Assembly: GCA_946186375.1 (NCBI GenBank)
Contig: CAMHMZ010000003.1
Location: forward strand, 62,001 to 126,000
DNA length: 64,000 bases
DNA from: an uncultured Clostridia bacterium
GTDB taxonomy: Bacteria; Bacillota; Clostridia; Oscillospirales; Oscillospiraceae
Direction: 5' to 3'
In this document: one piece after another, positions 50,136 to 58,545 of the stretch
How the letters are laid out: every line of letters begins with the position of its first letter
How positions within the stretch are numbered: position 1 is the first letter of the stretch
The notes under the pieces: generated by a model
Told to the model about the DNA's origin: nothing
Database searches by the model: none
Seen by the model: the letters and a program-made list of their open reading frames with translations, nothing else
Program-made: the position numbers and the translations under genes

Positions 50136-50165
50136 TTTATACCACGCGCAGCACAGCTCTGTCAA
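50136..50165 (-). promoter_or_regulatory. Sigma-A promoter of the FAD oxidoreductase
   Basis: Minus strand TTGACA (50160-50165), 18-bp spacer, TATAAA (50136-50141). Transcripts would meet the hairpin at 50117 within about 15 nt. Confidence 0.6.
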
Positions 50166-50186
50166 GTGAACAAGCTGTAAATGCGC

Positions 50187-52085
50187 TTATCTAAGGTTCA
50201 TCGGGGTGATCTCGAGATACTTCTCAAGCGGGGCGTCGGCAAGGAAGAGCTCGATGATCTTGCGGCCCATCGGGTCGAGATCGTCCGTGAGGAATTCCTT
50301 CACCTGCTCCTTCATGAAGTCGGTGAGGATCTTTGCGCCGGCGTCGTAGCCCTGCAGGCCGAGCTTCGACTGCAGCTCCGGGCGCAGGAAGGTGCGGCGG
50401 ACGTACTGGCCGTCGATCTTCATCTCGTCCAGGGAGAAGCCGAAGATGGGGTTGCGCGCCGGGACGAGGTGGTGCAGGCGCACGGTGCCGTTGCGGCGGG
50501 CCAGGTATTCACGCGTGATCCACTCGCCCATGAAGCCGACGTGGTAGGCGCCGATGTGCTGGTTGGGGATGAGGATGTTGAGCGTGTTGGGCGTGGCGAG
50601 CATCTGCTCGAGCAGGAGATTGGCCTGCCGGACCTTTTTGCCGGTGGCGAAGGGCCAGTAGGAGCCGACGCCCTCGGCCTTGAGGCCGCTGCCGGCGCCG
50701 CTGTCGGCGATGGAGGGGTTCTTGTAGCCGCGCGGGGACACGAGCCGCCACAGCCAGGCGATGCTGGTGGGGACGAACTGCACCATGCCCATCACGCCGT
50801 AGTTGGGCGCGGCGGCCGTGGAGGGCGGCATGCGCACGCCGAAGGAGCGGACATTGACCTCCTGCGGCTTGTTGCCGGGCACGATGTTCTCGATCATGTC
50901 GCGCGGGATGATGACGCGCGGGTTGGAGCAGGGCTTGCCGGTGGAGTCGAGCACGTGCTCCCAGATGAGGCAGGTGGCGCCGGGGGTGCCGTCCATGTTG
51001 AAAAACTCCAGCGGCTCGGGCGGATGGATGCTGATGCGCTCGTACATGGGGCTGTTGCCGTAGTAGTTGTCGCCGTCCATGCGCAGAAACCAGCCGTCCT
51101 CGGCGTCGGCGATCACGAGATGGCCGCTGCCGTTCTGCAGATCCTTGTGCGCGAGCACCATGTCGTCGGCGATGGGGTGGATCTTGCAGGTCTCGCCCAC
51201 GGTGAGGTAATATTTCTCACCGCTGACGGTGTGGGTGCCGAGCAGGACCTGGCCGTTTTCCTCCTTGTGGATCTCTTCGAGCATTTCGCTCTTGCCGCCG
51301 CCGGACGCGCCCTCGTGCATGAAAACGACCTCGTTTTCATAGGGCGTCTCCAGCACGGCCGCGGAGGCGTGATCGGTGATCCAGCCCTCGTGCTCGCCGA
51401 TATCCAGCAGCATCGAGAACACGCCCTTCTTGGCGGAGGGGCCGGGATAGAGGTTGTAGGAGAAGACCTCGTGCACATCCTCGCTGCGCTGGTGGACGAC
51501 CACCTGCTTGCCCTCGAAATGCGTGATGCGGAAGGGCGGGGCGACGTAGATGATGCCGCGCGGCTTGTAGCCGGGCTGCACGTCGTGGATGCTCACGAAG
51601 CCCTGCATGTTCGCCAGCGACAGCGCGAAGAAGGCAGCGTTCGTCGGGCAGACCATCAAAGCGTCATAGCCGTAGTGCTTGCCGCCCGCGTGGAAGGGCA
51701 GCAGGATGAGGCCCTGGGTCTCGAGCCAGTCCATGGTCTCCTTGCGGAGCTTGGAAAACTCATAGCCGTACACGTCGCGGAAGCGCGGCTTGTCGGTGGG
51801 CTCGTCGTCGCCGATGCGCATGCAGTCGGGGTCGCGGCGGCGCATGTAGTCCTCCATGAAGTTCACCACGGGGCCGTTCTTGCAGCGCACGACCTCGGCC
51901 TCCTTGACGATGCCGCGGCCGGGGATGTTGTAAGTCACGTCGTAGCGGGAGCTGTGCGTCGGGCCGAAGCAGAGCTCCAGAAGCTGATCCTTGGTCTCCG
52001 GATAGCAGCGCCACTTGCAGTTGGACACGGCGGTCTTGAGATCCTCGGGCAGCTCAAAACGGTTGAAAAAAGAGTCGATAAACAT
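50187..52085 (-). CDS. DUF4914 family protein, PEP-carboxykinase-like P-loop
   Basis: 632 aa from MFIDSFFNRFELPEDLK. The centre has HEGASGGGKSEMLEEI (about 255-270), a P-loop like that of ATP-dependent PEPCK/HPr kinase. IPRDMIENIVPG, PNYGVMGMVQFVPTSIAWLWRLVSPRGYKNPS and SYWPFATGKKVRQANLLLEQ are conserved DUF4914 blocks. The family looks like a nucleotide-dependent kinase of unknown substrate. AAAGGTG lies before the ATG. Monocistronic. Confidence 0.85.
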   Translation of the reverse strand: MFIDSFFNRFELPEDLKTAVSNCKWRCYPETKDQLLELCFGPTHSSRYDVTYNIPGRGIVKEAEVVRCKNGPVVNFMEDYMRRRDPDCMRIGDDEPTDKPRFRDVYGYEFSKLRKETMDWLETQGLILLPFHAGGKHYGYDALMVCPTNAAFFALSLANMQGFVSIHDVQPGYKPRGIIYVAPPFRITHFEGKQVVVHQRSEDVHEVFSYNLYPGPSAKKGVFSMLLDIGEHEGWITDHASAAVLETPYENEVVFMHEGASGGGKSEMLEEIHKEENGQVLLGTHTVSGEKYYLTVGETCKIHPIADDMVLAHKDLQNGSGHLVIADAEDGWFLRMDGDNYYGNSPMYERISIHPPEPLEFFNMDGTPGATCLIWEHVLDSTGKPCSNPRVIIPRDMIENIVPGNKPQEVNVRSFGVRMPPSTAAAPNYGVMGMVQFVPTSIAWLWRLVSPRGYKNPSIADSGAGSGLKAEGVGSYWPFATGKKVRQANLLLEQMLATPNTLNILIPNQHIGAYHVGFMGEWITREYLARRNGTVRLHHLVPARNPIFGFSLDEMKIDGQYVRRTFLRPELQSKLGLQGYDAGAKILTDFMKEQVKEFLTDDLDPMGRKIIELFLADAPLEKYLEITPMNLR

Positions 52086-52161
52086 AGAGACACACCTTTC
52101 AGTCGGGGTGGAGCGGGCGTTGCGCCCGCGTCGGTTTGAGTCTTGTTTCAAACTTAACAAT

Positions 52162-52167
52162 ATTTTA
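52162..52167 (-). promoter_or_regulatory. Extended -10 promoter of the DUF4914 gene
   Basis: Minus strand TGC-TAAAAT; no good -35. A GCGGGCG..CGCCCGC leader hairpin (52110-52128) follows. Confidence 0.4.
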
Positions 52168-52204
52168 GCACAATTTGTGAAATTCATCTATCCGGAATTT
52201 TTCC

Positions 52205-52242
52205 GAAAAAAAGACCCCCGGGTCTGGAAAAACCCGGGGGCG
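52205..52242 (-). terminator. Terminator after the phosphodiester glycosidase unit
   Basis: CCCCCGGGT (52215-52223) with ACCCGGGGG (52232-52240); CTTTTTTT follows on the minus strand. Confidence 0.85.
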
Positions 52243-52269
52243 ATTGGGCATTATGACGGGAAATCCCCG

Positions 52270-52470
52270 TTATTTTCCTCTCGTCTGCTCAACGATGAGC
52301 AGGACGGAAGTCAGCACGCTCATGCCGCAGAGGAGAAAGATATAGGCCTTGGAGATGCCGCTCGTCAGCCACTCCATCATGGGGTTGAAGCCGTCGAGCA
52401 CCGCGAACACGGCCAGGCCCAGCGCCAGCACCAGCGTCAGGTGCGGGATGAATTCAAGGATCCTGCGCAT
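52270..52470 (-). CDS. Small membrane protein, unknown
   Basis: 66 aa from MRRILEFIPHLTLVLALGLAVFAVLDGFNP. Two membrane segments (about 8-26 and 40-60). GGAGGG lies about 9 nt before the ATG; the start overlaps the 3' end of the glycosidase gene by 17 nt, so the two are coupled. No family recognised. Confidence 0.7.
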   Translation of the reverse strand: MRRILEFIPHLTLVLALGLAVFAVLDGFNPMMEWLTSGISKAYIFLLCGMSVLTSVLLIVEQTRGK

Positions 52471-53632
52471 CGTCGCTTCCCTCCTCCGTCGGCAGCTCAC
52501 AGATCATCAGAAAGTCGCCGCTGTCGCGGCCGCTGAGATACGGGCGGTTGTACACCTCGCCGTCAAAGCTCATCACCGAGGAGCGGCCGCCGTCCATGTT
52601 GTAGGCCGCCTTGCAGCCGAGATCGGCGAAGAGCTGCGCGAAGCGGTCGATCTCCAGGCCGCGGGAATAGCCGTTCTGCCGCCCGTCGACGAGGATGAAG
52701 CAATAGTGTCCGGGCTCAAAATAGCCGAAGCCGCTGCGCGGGTTCTCCCAGGAGATCTCGGCGCTGGTGTTGTACTGCGTGAGGGGCTGTCCCTCGGCGT
52801 CGAGGAGCGCCGGGCCGAATTTCCAGACCTGATAGGGCGCGCGGGCGATGATGTCCTCGGCGCTGTACTCGGTCGGGCCGTAGGTCTCCACCGTGCCGTC
52901 GTAATACATGACGCAGATGTCGTTTGTCGTCTGCTCGGAGAGATAGAGCTCGCCGTTTCGCACGAGAAGGCCGGTGTACTGCGCGTCGGCGTAGTCGCCG
53001 TTCATGCAGAGGATCGCGTCGTGGCGCTTTGCGGCCGAGACGACGCTCTCCGCCGCCCAGTTGCGGTAGCTGTCCCCGGCGAAGGCGGTCTTGAAGTTTT
53101 CAAGATGGGCCACGTGGATATCCGCCACAAAATAGGTCGTGGGGATCTTGTCGTCGTTCGTGACCTTCGTCAGCTGGATCGAGATATCGGGGCTGCGGTA
53201 ATAGTCCTCGCCCTTTTCGACCGTCTCGCTGAAGTATTCGGCAAACTTCGTCTTCCAGTCCATCGGGTCGGGCGTGGGCTCCGGCGTGGGTTCGGCCGTG
53301 GGCTCGGCCGTCGTCTCCGGATCCGGATCCGGCATCGTGCCGGGCGTCGTTTCCGGCGACTGCGCCTGCGAGGGCGTCGGCGTCACAAGGCTGACCGGCG
53401 CGGGCGCAGAGCGGTGCGAGGCGCTGATGCGCGGGAGCACATGGTGGAAAAAGGCGAAGACAAGGAGGATCAGCCCCAAAAGCAGCAGATCCCGCAGCAC
53501 GAGGCGCAGCACCCCGCCCGCTCCGCCGCGCCGACGCCGCCTCGGGCGATAGCCCTGCGGCCGCCGGACGGTCTGGGGCGTCCGGTGCGCGTTCTGCGCC
53601 CTTCCCGAGGGCGCCACATGTCTGCCTTCCAT
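52454..53632 (-). CDS. Phosphodiester glycosidase family protein (NAGPA-like), membrane-anchored
   Basis: 392 aa. Very basic cytosolic start (RRPQGYRPRRRRRGG), one membrane segment (about 43-63), a Pro/Thr/Glu linker (TPSQAQSPETTPGTMPDPDP...), then the catalytic domain: ILCMNGDYAD, CFILVDGRQNGYSRGLEI and AAYNMDGGRSSVMSFDG. The family removes sugars from phosphodiester-linked glycans; in Firmicutes it is suspected to act on the envelope. Consensus promoter at 53666-53694. Confidence 0.9.
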   Translation of the reverse strand: MEGRHVAPSGRAQNAHRTPQTVRRPQGYRPRRRRRGGAGGVLRLVLRDLLLLGLILLVFAFFHHVLPRISASHRSAPAPVSLVTPTPSQAQSPETTPGTMPDPDPETTAEPTAEPTPEPTPDPMDWKTKFAEYFSETVEKGEDYYRSPDISIQLTKVTNDDKIPTTYFVADIHVAHLENFKTAFAGDSYRNWAAESVVSAAKRHDAILCMNGDYADAQYTGLLVRNGELYLSEQTTNDICVMYYDGTVETYGPTEYSAEDIIARAPYQVWKFGPALLDAEGQPLTQYNTSAEISWENPRSGFGYFEPGHYCFILVDGRQNGYSRGLEIDRFAQLFADLGCKAAYNMDGGRSSVMSFDGEVYNRPYLSGRDSGDFLMICELPTEEGSDDAQDP

Positions 53633-53665
53633 CGCTTCACCTGCTTTTGATCAGTTTCGCCGCCC

Positions 53666-53694
53666 ATTATAGTCCATTCCGTTTTTTCTGTCAA
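53666..53694 (-). promoter_or_regulatory. Consensus sigma-A promoter of the glycosidase unit
   Basis: Minus strand TTGACA (53689-53694), 17-bp spacer, TATAAT (53666-53671); perfect match to consensus. Confidence 0.85.
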
Positions 53695-53732
53695 TCGCGG
53701 CTCTTCGTCCGCGCAAAGATCGGAACGCTCGC

Positions 53733-53762
53733 TTGACAGCCGCGGCCCGCAACTTTTATAAT
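53733..53762 (+). promoter_or_regulatory. Consensus sigma-A promoter of the lyxose isomerase gene
   Basis: TTGACA (53733-53738), 18-bp spacer, TATAAT (53757-53762), divergent from the glycosidase promoter. Confidence 0.8.
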
Positions 53763-53799
53763 GATCATAAGGTTCATCAAGTTCTTCCGGGAGGCGCCT

Positions 53800-54486
53800 A
53801 TGAAACGCTCTGAGATCAACCGCGCGCTGCGCGAGCTGGAGGAGATGTGCAGCACCCAGCGCTGCTATCTGCCGCCCTTCTGCCATTTCAGCCCCGAGGA
53901 GTGGGGCAGGCTCGGCCATGAGTACGATGAGGTGCGCGACTGTATGCTGGGCTGGGATATCACCGACTACGGGCTGGGCGACTTCGACCGGGTCGGCATG
54001 TCGCTCATCACCATCCGCAACGGCTGCCGGGCCATGCCGGACAAATACCCCAAGGTCTACGCGGAGAAGCTTCTGTATCTGAAGGAAGGGCAGTATAGTC
54101 CCAACCACTTCCACTGGTACAAGACCGAGGATATCATCAACCGCGGCGGCGGCAACGTCCTCATCCGGGTCTATAACAGTTTGCCGGACGAGGAGATCGA
54201 TCGCGATTCGCCCGTCACCGTGCAGACCGACGGCCGTGCTTACACCGTCCCGGCGGGCACGCAGATCCGTCTGACGCCCGGAGAGAGCATCCACATCCGG
54301 CAGCGTCTGTACCACGATTTCAGCGTGGAGCCCGGCACCGGCCCGGTGCTGCTGGGCGAGGTGAGCCAGTGCAACGACGACAAGACCGACAACCGCTTTT
54401 ATCCCCCGGTCGGCCGCTTCCCGGTCATCGAGGAGGACGAGCCGCCCTACCGCCTCCTCTGCAGCGAATATCCCGCGGCGGATTAG
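53800..54486 (+). CDS. D-lyxose ketol-isomerase family protein
   Basis: 228 aa from MKRSEINRALRELEEMC, a cupin-fold isomerase (D-lyxose/D-xylulose, D-mannose/D-fructose). SPNHFHWYKTEDIINRGGGN supplies metal-binding His, His and Glu; RLYHDF adds the last His; GEVSQCNDDKTDNRF is a family block. GGGAGG lies before the chosen ATG. No sugar operon adjoins it, so the physiological substrate is open. Confidence 0.9.
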   Translation: MKRSEINRALRELEEMCSTQRCYLPPFCHFSPEEWGRLGHEYDEVRDCMLGWDITDYGLGDFDRVGMSLITIRNGCRAMPDKYPKVYAEKLLYLKEGQYSPNHFHWYKTEDIINRGGGNVLIRVYNSLPDEEIDRDSPVTVQTDGRAYTVPAGTQIRLTPGESIHIRQRLYHDFSVEPGTGPVLLGEVSQCNDDKTDNRFYPPVGRFPVIEEDEPPYRLLCSEYPAAD

Positions 54487-54769
54487 TTTTCAGTTTTCAG
54501 GAGCGTGACAAATAAGAGTTTATCGCTGAGTTTATAATGAAGCCGTAGGGGCGGCCCTAAAGGACTAGCTTCGCGTCGCTATCAGCCGCCCGCGGACACG
54601 GTACTGGTTTGACGGGCGGCTGATAGCCGCCCCTACGACGTCATCCTGAGCGAGCGAAGCGAGTCGAAGGATCTTAAGATTCTTCGTCGCTGGCGCTCCT
54701 CAGAATGACAGCGCTAAACTCTAATTTGCCGTTCTCCTGAAAACTAAAAACTTAAAACTAAAAACTTTC
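54487..54769. repeat. Composite intergenic repeat block 7
   Basis: AGTTTTCAGTTTTCAGGAGCG (54485-54510); GTAGGGGCGGCCCTAAAGGA... to ...GGCTGATAGCCGCCCCTAC (54545-54638), an inverted copy of the element at 60946-61040; CATCCTGAGCGAGCGAAGCG... to ...CTCCTCAGAATGACAGCG (54642-54714), an inverted copy of the element at 4424-4495; then CTGAAAACTAAAAACTT (54736-54770). Confidence 0.8.
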
Positions 54770-55372
54770 TCATTCCGCCTTCGCCTGCGCGATCGCGCGC
54801 ACCGCGGCGGCGACGCCGTGCGTCAGCTCCTGCGCGCTCAGGCCGAAGGCGCCGGGCTTTTCCGCCGCCTGCTCGGTGAGCCAGGGCAGATGCAGAAAGC
54901 CTCCCTTCACCTCCGGGAACCACTCCAGCAGCGCGTACATCACCGCGTTGCAGACGAAGGTCCCCGCCGTGTTGGAGATCTCCGCGGGCAGCCCCGCCTC
55001 CCGGATCGCTGCGGCCATGGCCCGGATGGGCAGCGTGGCAAAATGCGCGTCCGGCCCGCCGGGCACGAGCGGCTCGTCTATCGGCTGCTGCCCGGCGTTG
55101 TCGGGGATGCGTGCGTCAGCGCAGTTGATCGCCACACGCTCCGGCGTGAGCGCCGTGCGTCCCCCGGCCTGCCCGAGACAGAGCACCGCCTCCGGCTTTT
55201 CACGCCCGACAGCTTCCTTCAGCCTGTCGGGCGCGGCGCCATAGGCCACCGGCAGCACCGCCTTCACGAGCTGTGCGCCGCCGAGCTCGTCCGGCAAAAG
55301 CCTCAGCACCGCGAGCGAGGCGTTGACTGTCTCGCCGCCGAAGGGCTCAAAGGCCGTGACCAGGATCTTCAT
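54770..55372 (-). CDS. pcp: Pyroglutamyl-peptidase I
   Basis: 200 aa. Removes N-terminal pyroglutamate from peptides. KILVTAFEPFGGETVNAS opens the family; catalytic Glu is near ERVAINCADARIPDN, catalytic Cys in SNTAGTFVCNAVMYALLE, and catalytic His in GGFLHLPWL. GGGGAGG lies before the ATG, which overlaps the nnrD stop (ATGA). Confidence 0.97.
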   Translation of the reverse strand: MKILVTAFEPFGGETVNASLAVLRLLPDELGGAQLVKAVLPVAYGAAPDRLKEAVGREKPEAVLCLGQAGGRTALTPERVAINCADARIPDNAGQQPIDEPLVPGGPDAHFATLPIRAMAAAIREAGLPAEISNTAGTFVCNAVMYALLEWFPEVKGGFLHLPWLTEQAAEKPGAFGLSAQELTHGVAAAVRAIAQAKAE

Positions 55373-56319
55373 GCTTTTTCCTCCCCGTATTTTACCGTGA
55401 TCGTGCGGAAGGCACGCGGGAGCAGGGCGATCAGATCGGACGGGGCGAGCGCGTACTCGCTCCCCTCCTCCGCTGCCAGATCCCCGGCCAGCCCGTGCAG
55501 ATACACGGCGCGCCGCGCGGCGAGCACAGGCTCCGTCCCCTGCGCCAGCAGCGCGCAGAGCAGGCCGCTCAGCACGTCGCCCGTGCCGCCCCTGGCCAGC
55601 GCCGGGCCGCCGGTCGGGTTGACGAAGGCCTCCCCGCCGCGGCAGACGAGCGTCCCATAGCCCTTGAGGATCAGCGTGAGGCGCGGATGCGAGCGTGAAA
55701 AGTCCAGCGCGCCAGCGAGCCGCCCCTCGCCGAGCTCCCCGCCGAGGCGTCTGAACTCGCCCTCGTGCGGCGTGAGCAGAAGCTCCGCCCGGCTCTCGCT
55801 CAGCAGCGCCGGTTCCTCCGCGCAGGCGTTGAGCCCGTCGGCGTCGAGCACCAGCGGGCAGGTGCATGCGCGCAGCACCGCCTTTACGACGGCCCGCGCC
55901 CCCTCTCCCCGCCCGAGCCCCGGGCCGAGAGCGACGGCGCTCGCCTTTTCCAGAAGCGTGAGGATCGTCGGCACCGCCGCGGCCGAAAAGCCCCCGTCCT
56001 CCGCCGCCGGCAGCGGCGTCATGACGGCCCCGTCGCAGCGCGCGGCCGCGATGGGATAGATGCTCTCCGGCACGAGAAGCTGCGTCAGTCCCGCGCCGCC
56101 CCGCTCGCAGGCATTGGCCGCAAGGGACGCCGCGCCGGAATAGCCCCGCGCCCCGGCGATGAGCAGCGCGCGGCCGCAGCTGTATTTATGGCTGACGCGC
56201 GGGCGCGGCGGCAGCAGCAGATCCTCCCGCTCCGTCTCGCGCAGCCGTGCGGCGTCCTCCGGGCGGGCGGAACGATCCCCGTATCGCCGCGTATAGTCTT
56301 CGACCGTGATGTTCTTCAT
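55369..56319 (-). CDS. nnrD: ADP/ATP-dependent (S)-NAD(P)H-hydrate dehydratase
   Basis: 316 aa from MKNITVEDYTRRYGDR. Repairs hydrated NAD(P)H. HKYSCGRALLIAGARGYSGAASLAANACERGGAG, VALGPGLGRGE, LVLDADGLNA, LLTPHEGEFRRL and ALARGGTGDVLSGLLCALLAQG are the CARKD motifs, with the catalytic Asp in GTGDVL. The epimerase (NnrE) half found in many bacteria is absent. GGGGAG before the ATG. Coupled to pcp. Confidence 0.95.
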   Translation of the reverse strand: MKNITVEDYTRRYGDRSARPEDAARLRETEREDLLLPPRPRVSHKYSCGRALLIAGARGYSGAASLAANACERGGAGLTQLLVPESIYPIAAARCDGAVMTPLPAAEDGGFSAAAVPTILTLLEKASAVALGPGLGRGEGARAVVKAVLRACTCPLVLDADGLNACAEEPALLSESRAELLLTPHEGEFRRLGGELGEGRLAGALDFSRSHPRLTLILKGYGTLVCRGGEAFVNPTGGPALARGGTGDVLSGLLCALLAQGTEPVLAARRAVYLHGLAGDLAAEEGSEYALAPSDLIALLPRAFRTITVKYGEEKA

Positions 56320-56338
56320 AGTCTCCCCTCGTCCTGTT

Positions 56339-57097
56339 TCAGTGCAAAAAGCCCAGATACTCGTCAAATACGTTGAACAGCATATCCCCGGAGCAGACCG
56401 GCAGCAGGCGGTCTGCCTTCCCGATCGGCACGAAATCAAACAGTTCCCGCGCCGCCGTCAGGACGAGCACCGGGATGATCTCATACGCCGGGCCGAAGAC
56501 GGTCTCGAGGTAGGGGCTGTATTTGGCCGCCTGCAGCACCTCGTCCGGATCGACGCGGTCCTTCATCTTGAATTCCAGCGAGAAGACCCGGTTTTCCGTG
56601 ATGAGCAGGACGTCCGCGTAGAGGCGCACCGTCCGCGCGCGCTTGAGGCGCAGCTCGAAGGCGAGCTCCCAGCCGAGGCACTCCTCCCCCAGCATCTCCC
56701 GCAGATCCTCCAGAAGCCGACGGATCTGCTCCCGGCAGTCCCGGAAGGAATGCAGGAGGCCGCGCGTGTCGTTCAGACTGCGGCCGATCCGGGCACAGCC
56801 CTCCGTTAATTGCGTGAGCCAGGCCTCCTCCGACAGCAGAAGGAAGTCTCCCGCCCGGCCGTACCAGCCCGAAAATTCCTCCAGCCCGAGATGCGGCCGC
56901 TCCTGCCTCACAAGCGCGTGCCAGCGGCAGTCTCTGTCCTGCCAGCAGAGCTCCTTCAATAGCGGGGAGGCGTAGAGAATGTGGTTGACGGTCTTTTTCT
57001 CCAGCCCGGTTCTCGCCGCGATCTCACGCGCCTTGAGTCCGTCCCCGGCGGCGCAGATGGCGGCGCAGACGGCGCGCTCGGCGTCTCTCTCCGTCAT
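56339..57097 (-). CDS. Winged-HTH protein with a nuclease-like (PD-(D/E)XK) C-terminal domain
   Basis: 252 aa. N-terminus DAERAVCAAICAAGDGLKAREIAARTGLEKKTVNHILYASPLLKELCWQDRDCRWH is a winged HTH of the Z-alpha/MarR kind. C-terminus LYADVLLITENRVFSLEFKMKDRVDPDEVLQAAKYSPYLETVFG has the D...ExK...Q..KY layout of the restriction-endonuclease-like fold. Similar two-part proteins are annotated as hypothetical in gut Clostridia. It lies 20 nt upstream of nnrD on the same strand. GGAGG before the ATG. Confidence 0.7.
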   Translation of the reverse strand: MTERDAERAVCAAICAAGDGLKAREIAARTGLEKKTVNHILYASPLLKELCWQDRDCRWHALVRQERPHLGLEEFSGWYGRAGDFLLLSEEAWLTQLTEGCARIGRSLNDTRGLLHSFRDCREQIRRLLEDLREMLGEECLGWELAFELRLKRARTVRLYADVLLITENRVFSLEFKMKDRVDPDEVLQAAKYSPYLETVFGPAYEIIPVLVLTAARELFDFVPIGKADRLLPVCSGDMLFNVFDEYLGFLH

Positions 57098-57425
57098 GAG
57101 GCGTCCTCCCTGTTCGTCAGCCGGACGGGCTGACCGTTATAGCGTTCCGGTTCCATGCTTTTCCATCCTCCTCGCCTTTGAAAAGCATTATATCACAGCT
57201 TCCCGCCATATTCGAGCCAAGAACGAAAAAAGAAAAGGCACAGGGCCTTTTCAAACCACGAGCAGAGGAAGGCGAGAAAAGGCCGCACAGGCATCAGCCG
57301 CCGGGAGGACATGGCTTATGCCGCTGAATCAGACACCCACACTTGCGCCGGAGGAAAGGCCGTCGCCTTTGACGGCATAAAGAAGACTGATACTAAGTAA
57401 ACGCTGATCAATACGCTGCGGCGCT
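57098..57425. other. Intergenic region with MITE-end relic and short hairpin
   Basis: Holds an extended -10 (TGA-TATAAT on the minus strand, 57187-57192) for the wHTH gene, a hairpin AAAAGGC/GCCTTTT (57233-57251) followed by T6 on the minus strand, and a truncated MITE end at 57390-57424 (ATACTAAGTAAACGCTGATC then CTGCGGCGC). Confidence 0.6.
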
Positions 57426-57590
57426 TTACAGAAAGTCGTCCGTGGCCGCGTTGAAGCATTCGAGCTCGTCGATCCAGCCGAGCTCGTCTCTGCGCCTGCG
57501 CGCGGCTTTTTTGCGCGCCTTCTCTTTGCGCTTCTCTCCCGCCCTCGAAAGCAGCCAGAACAGCAGCGCCATGGCGATCAGGACTTCCAT
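57426..57590 (-). CDS. Small 54-aa membrane-anchored basic protein
   Basis: MEVLIAMALLFWLLSRAGEKRKEK... A short hydrophobic start (about 3-14), a strongly basic middle (RKKAARRRR) and an acidic end (DELECFNAATDDFL). AAAGGAG lies 9 nt before the ATG, and the frame fits exactly between its neighbours. Family not recognised. Confidence 0.6.
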   Translation of the reverse strand: MEVLIAMALLFWLLSRAGEKRKEKARKKAARRRRDELGWIDELECFNAATDDFL

Positions 57591-57690
57591 TTTTGGTTCT
57601 CCTTTCCGGTCTTTCCCCGTTCCTTTTCTGTTCTGCTTTCATCCTATCACAGCCTCTGTCCGATAAACAGGACTGTGTGCGGCAAACCCG

Positions 57691-57722
57691 CAAAAAGCGG
57701 CAGATCGCTCTGCCGCTTTTGC
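57691..57722 (-). terminator. Terminator after the YwaF-like gene
   Basis: AAAAGCGGCAG (57693-57703) with CTGCCGCTTTT (57710-57720). Confidence 0.8.
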
Positions 57723-57724
57723 TT

Positions 57725-58510
57725 TTATTCGGTTTTCGCCGTGTGAAGCCTGTCGGCGAGCGCAAAGCCCCCGGTGATGAGGGCCATGTACGCGCCGAGG
57801 ATGAGGCTGCTGGGCAGCAGATAGAGGTAGGGCACGGGGATGAAGCGGTGGAAGAGCTCGAGCAGGAAATTGCCCTCGGTCTCGACCGCGAAGAAGTAAT
57901 TGGCCTTGGGGTGCAGCCCGCTCCAGCGCAGCAGCAGGTCGAGGAGAAAAATGCCGAAGCTGATAACGAGCGCGGCCAGCATGGTGCGCGGCAGGTCGCG
58001 AAAGCGCGGCCGGTAGAGCCCGAAGCAGACGATGGCCAGCCCTTCGATGACGATCATGAAATGCGTGCCGTAATAGCCGAGCATGCGCGGCAGCAGCAGC
58101 GAATAGCCGTCGAAGCCGTTGCCGGGCATGCACAGCGCCATCAGCGCGCCGAGCGGCCCGAGGAAGAAGGAGAAGGCCATCAGCGGCCTGCTCTTGCGCA
58201 GCACGGCGATGGGGATGAGGATCATGTTGATGTTGCATAGCTGCAGCGGCAGCTCGCCCCACCAGTTGAAGCCGCCCATATTCGCCGTAATAACGTTGTA
58301 ATCCGCGTCGAGCGACAGATAAAACTTGTAGATAAAATACCCGATCAAATTCAGCAGACAGGCCGTGACGAGCACCGTCTGCTTTGTCCTCTCGCTTTTG
58401 CCGCGCAGCAGCAGGCTCGCGAGGATCAGCGCCGCGAGAAAGACGGCGAAGGCGATCAGGAAAATCGAGTTGAAGGGTGTGAGCACCCAGACTTCCGTGC
58501 CGTTTTGCAT
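57725..58510 (-). CDS. YwaF/TIGR02206 family membrane protein
   Basis: 261 aa, about seven membrane segments. GELPLQLCNINMILIPIAV matches the conserved block (LPLHLC) of TIGR02206 proteins, followed by YYGTHFMIVIEG and HPKANYFF. Role unknown. AGGAGG lies before the ATG, and a DUF4234-like gene is immediately upstream. Confidence 0.85.
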   Translation of the reverse strand: MQNGTEVWVLTPFNSIFLIAFAVFLAALILASLLLRGKSERTKQTVLVTACLLNLIGYFIYKFYLSLDADYNVITANMGGFNWWGELPLQLCNINMILIPIAVLRKSRPLMAFSFFLGPLGALMALCMPGNGFDGYSLLLPRMLGYYGTHFMIVIEGLAIVCFGLYRPRFRDLPRTMLAALVISFGIFLLDLLLRWSGLHPKANYFFAVETEGNFLLELFHRFIPVPYLYLLPSSLILGAYMALITGGFALADRLHTAKTE

Positions 58511-58545
58511 CGTAAGCCTCCTGTTCTCTCCCGGCGGAGCCGGGG

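Noticed and set aside
48697..52139. Long plus-strand frames opposite the FAD oxidoreductase and DUF4914 genes
   Set aside because: Composition shadows of confident minus-strand genes; no ribosome sites.
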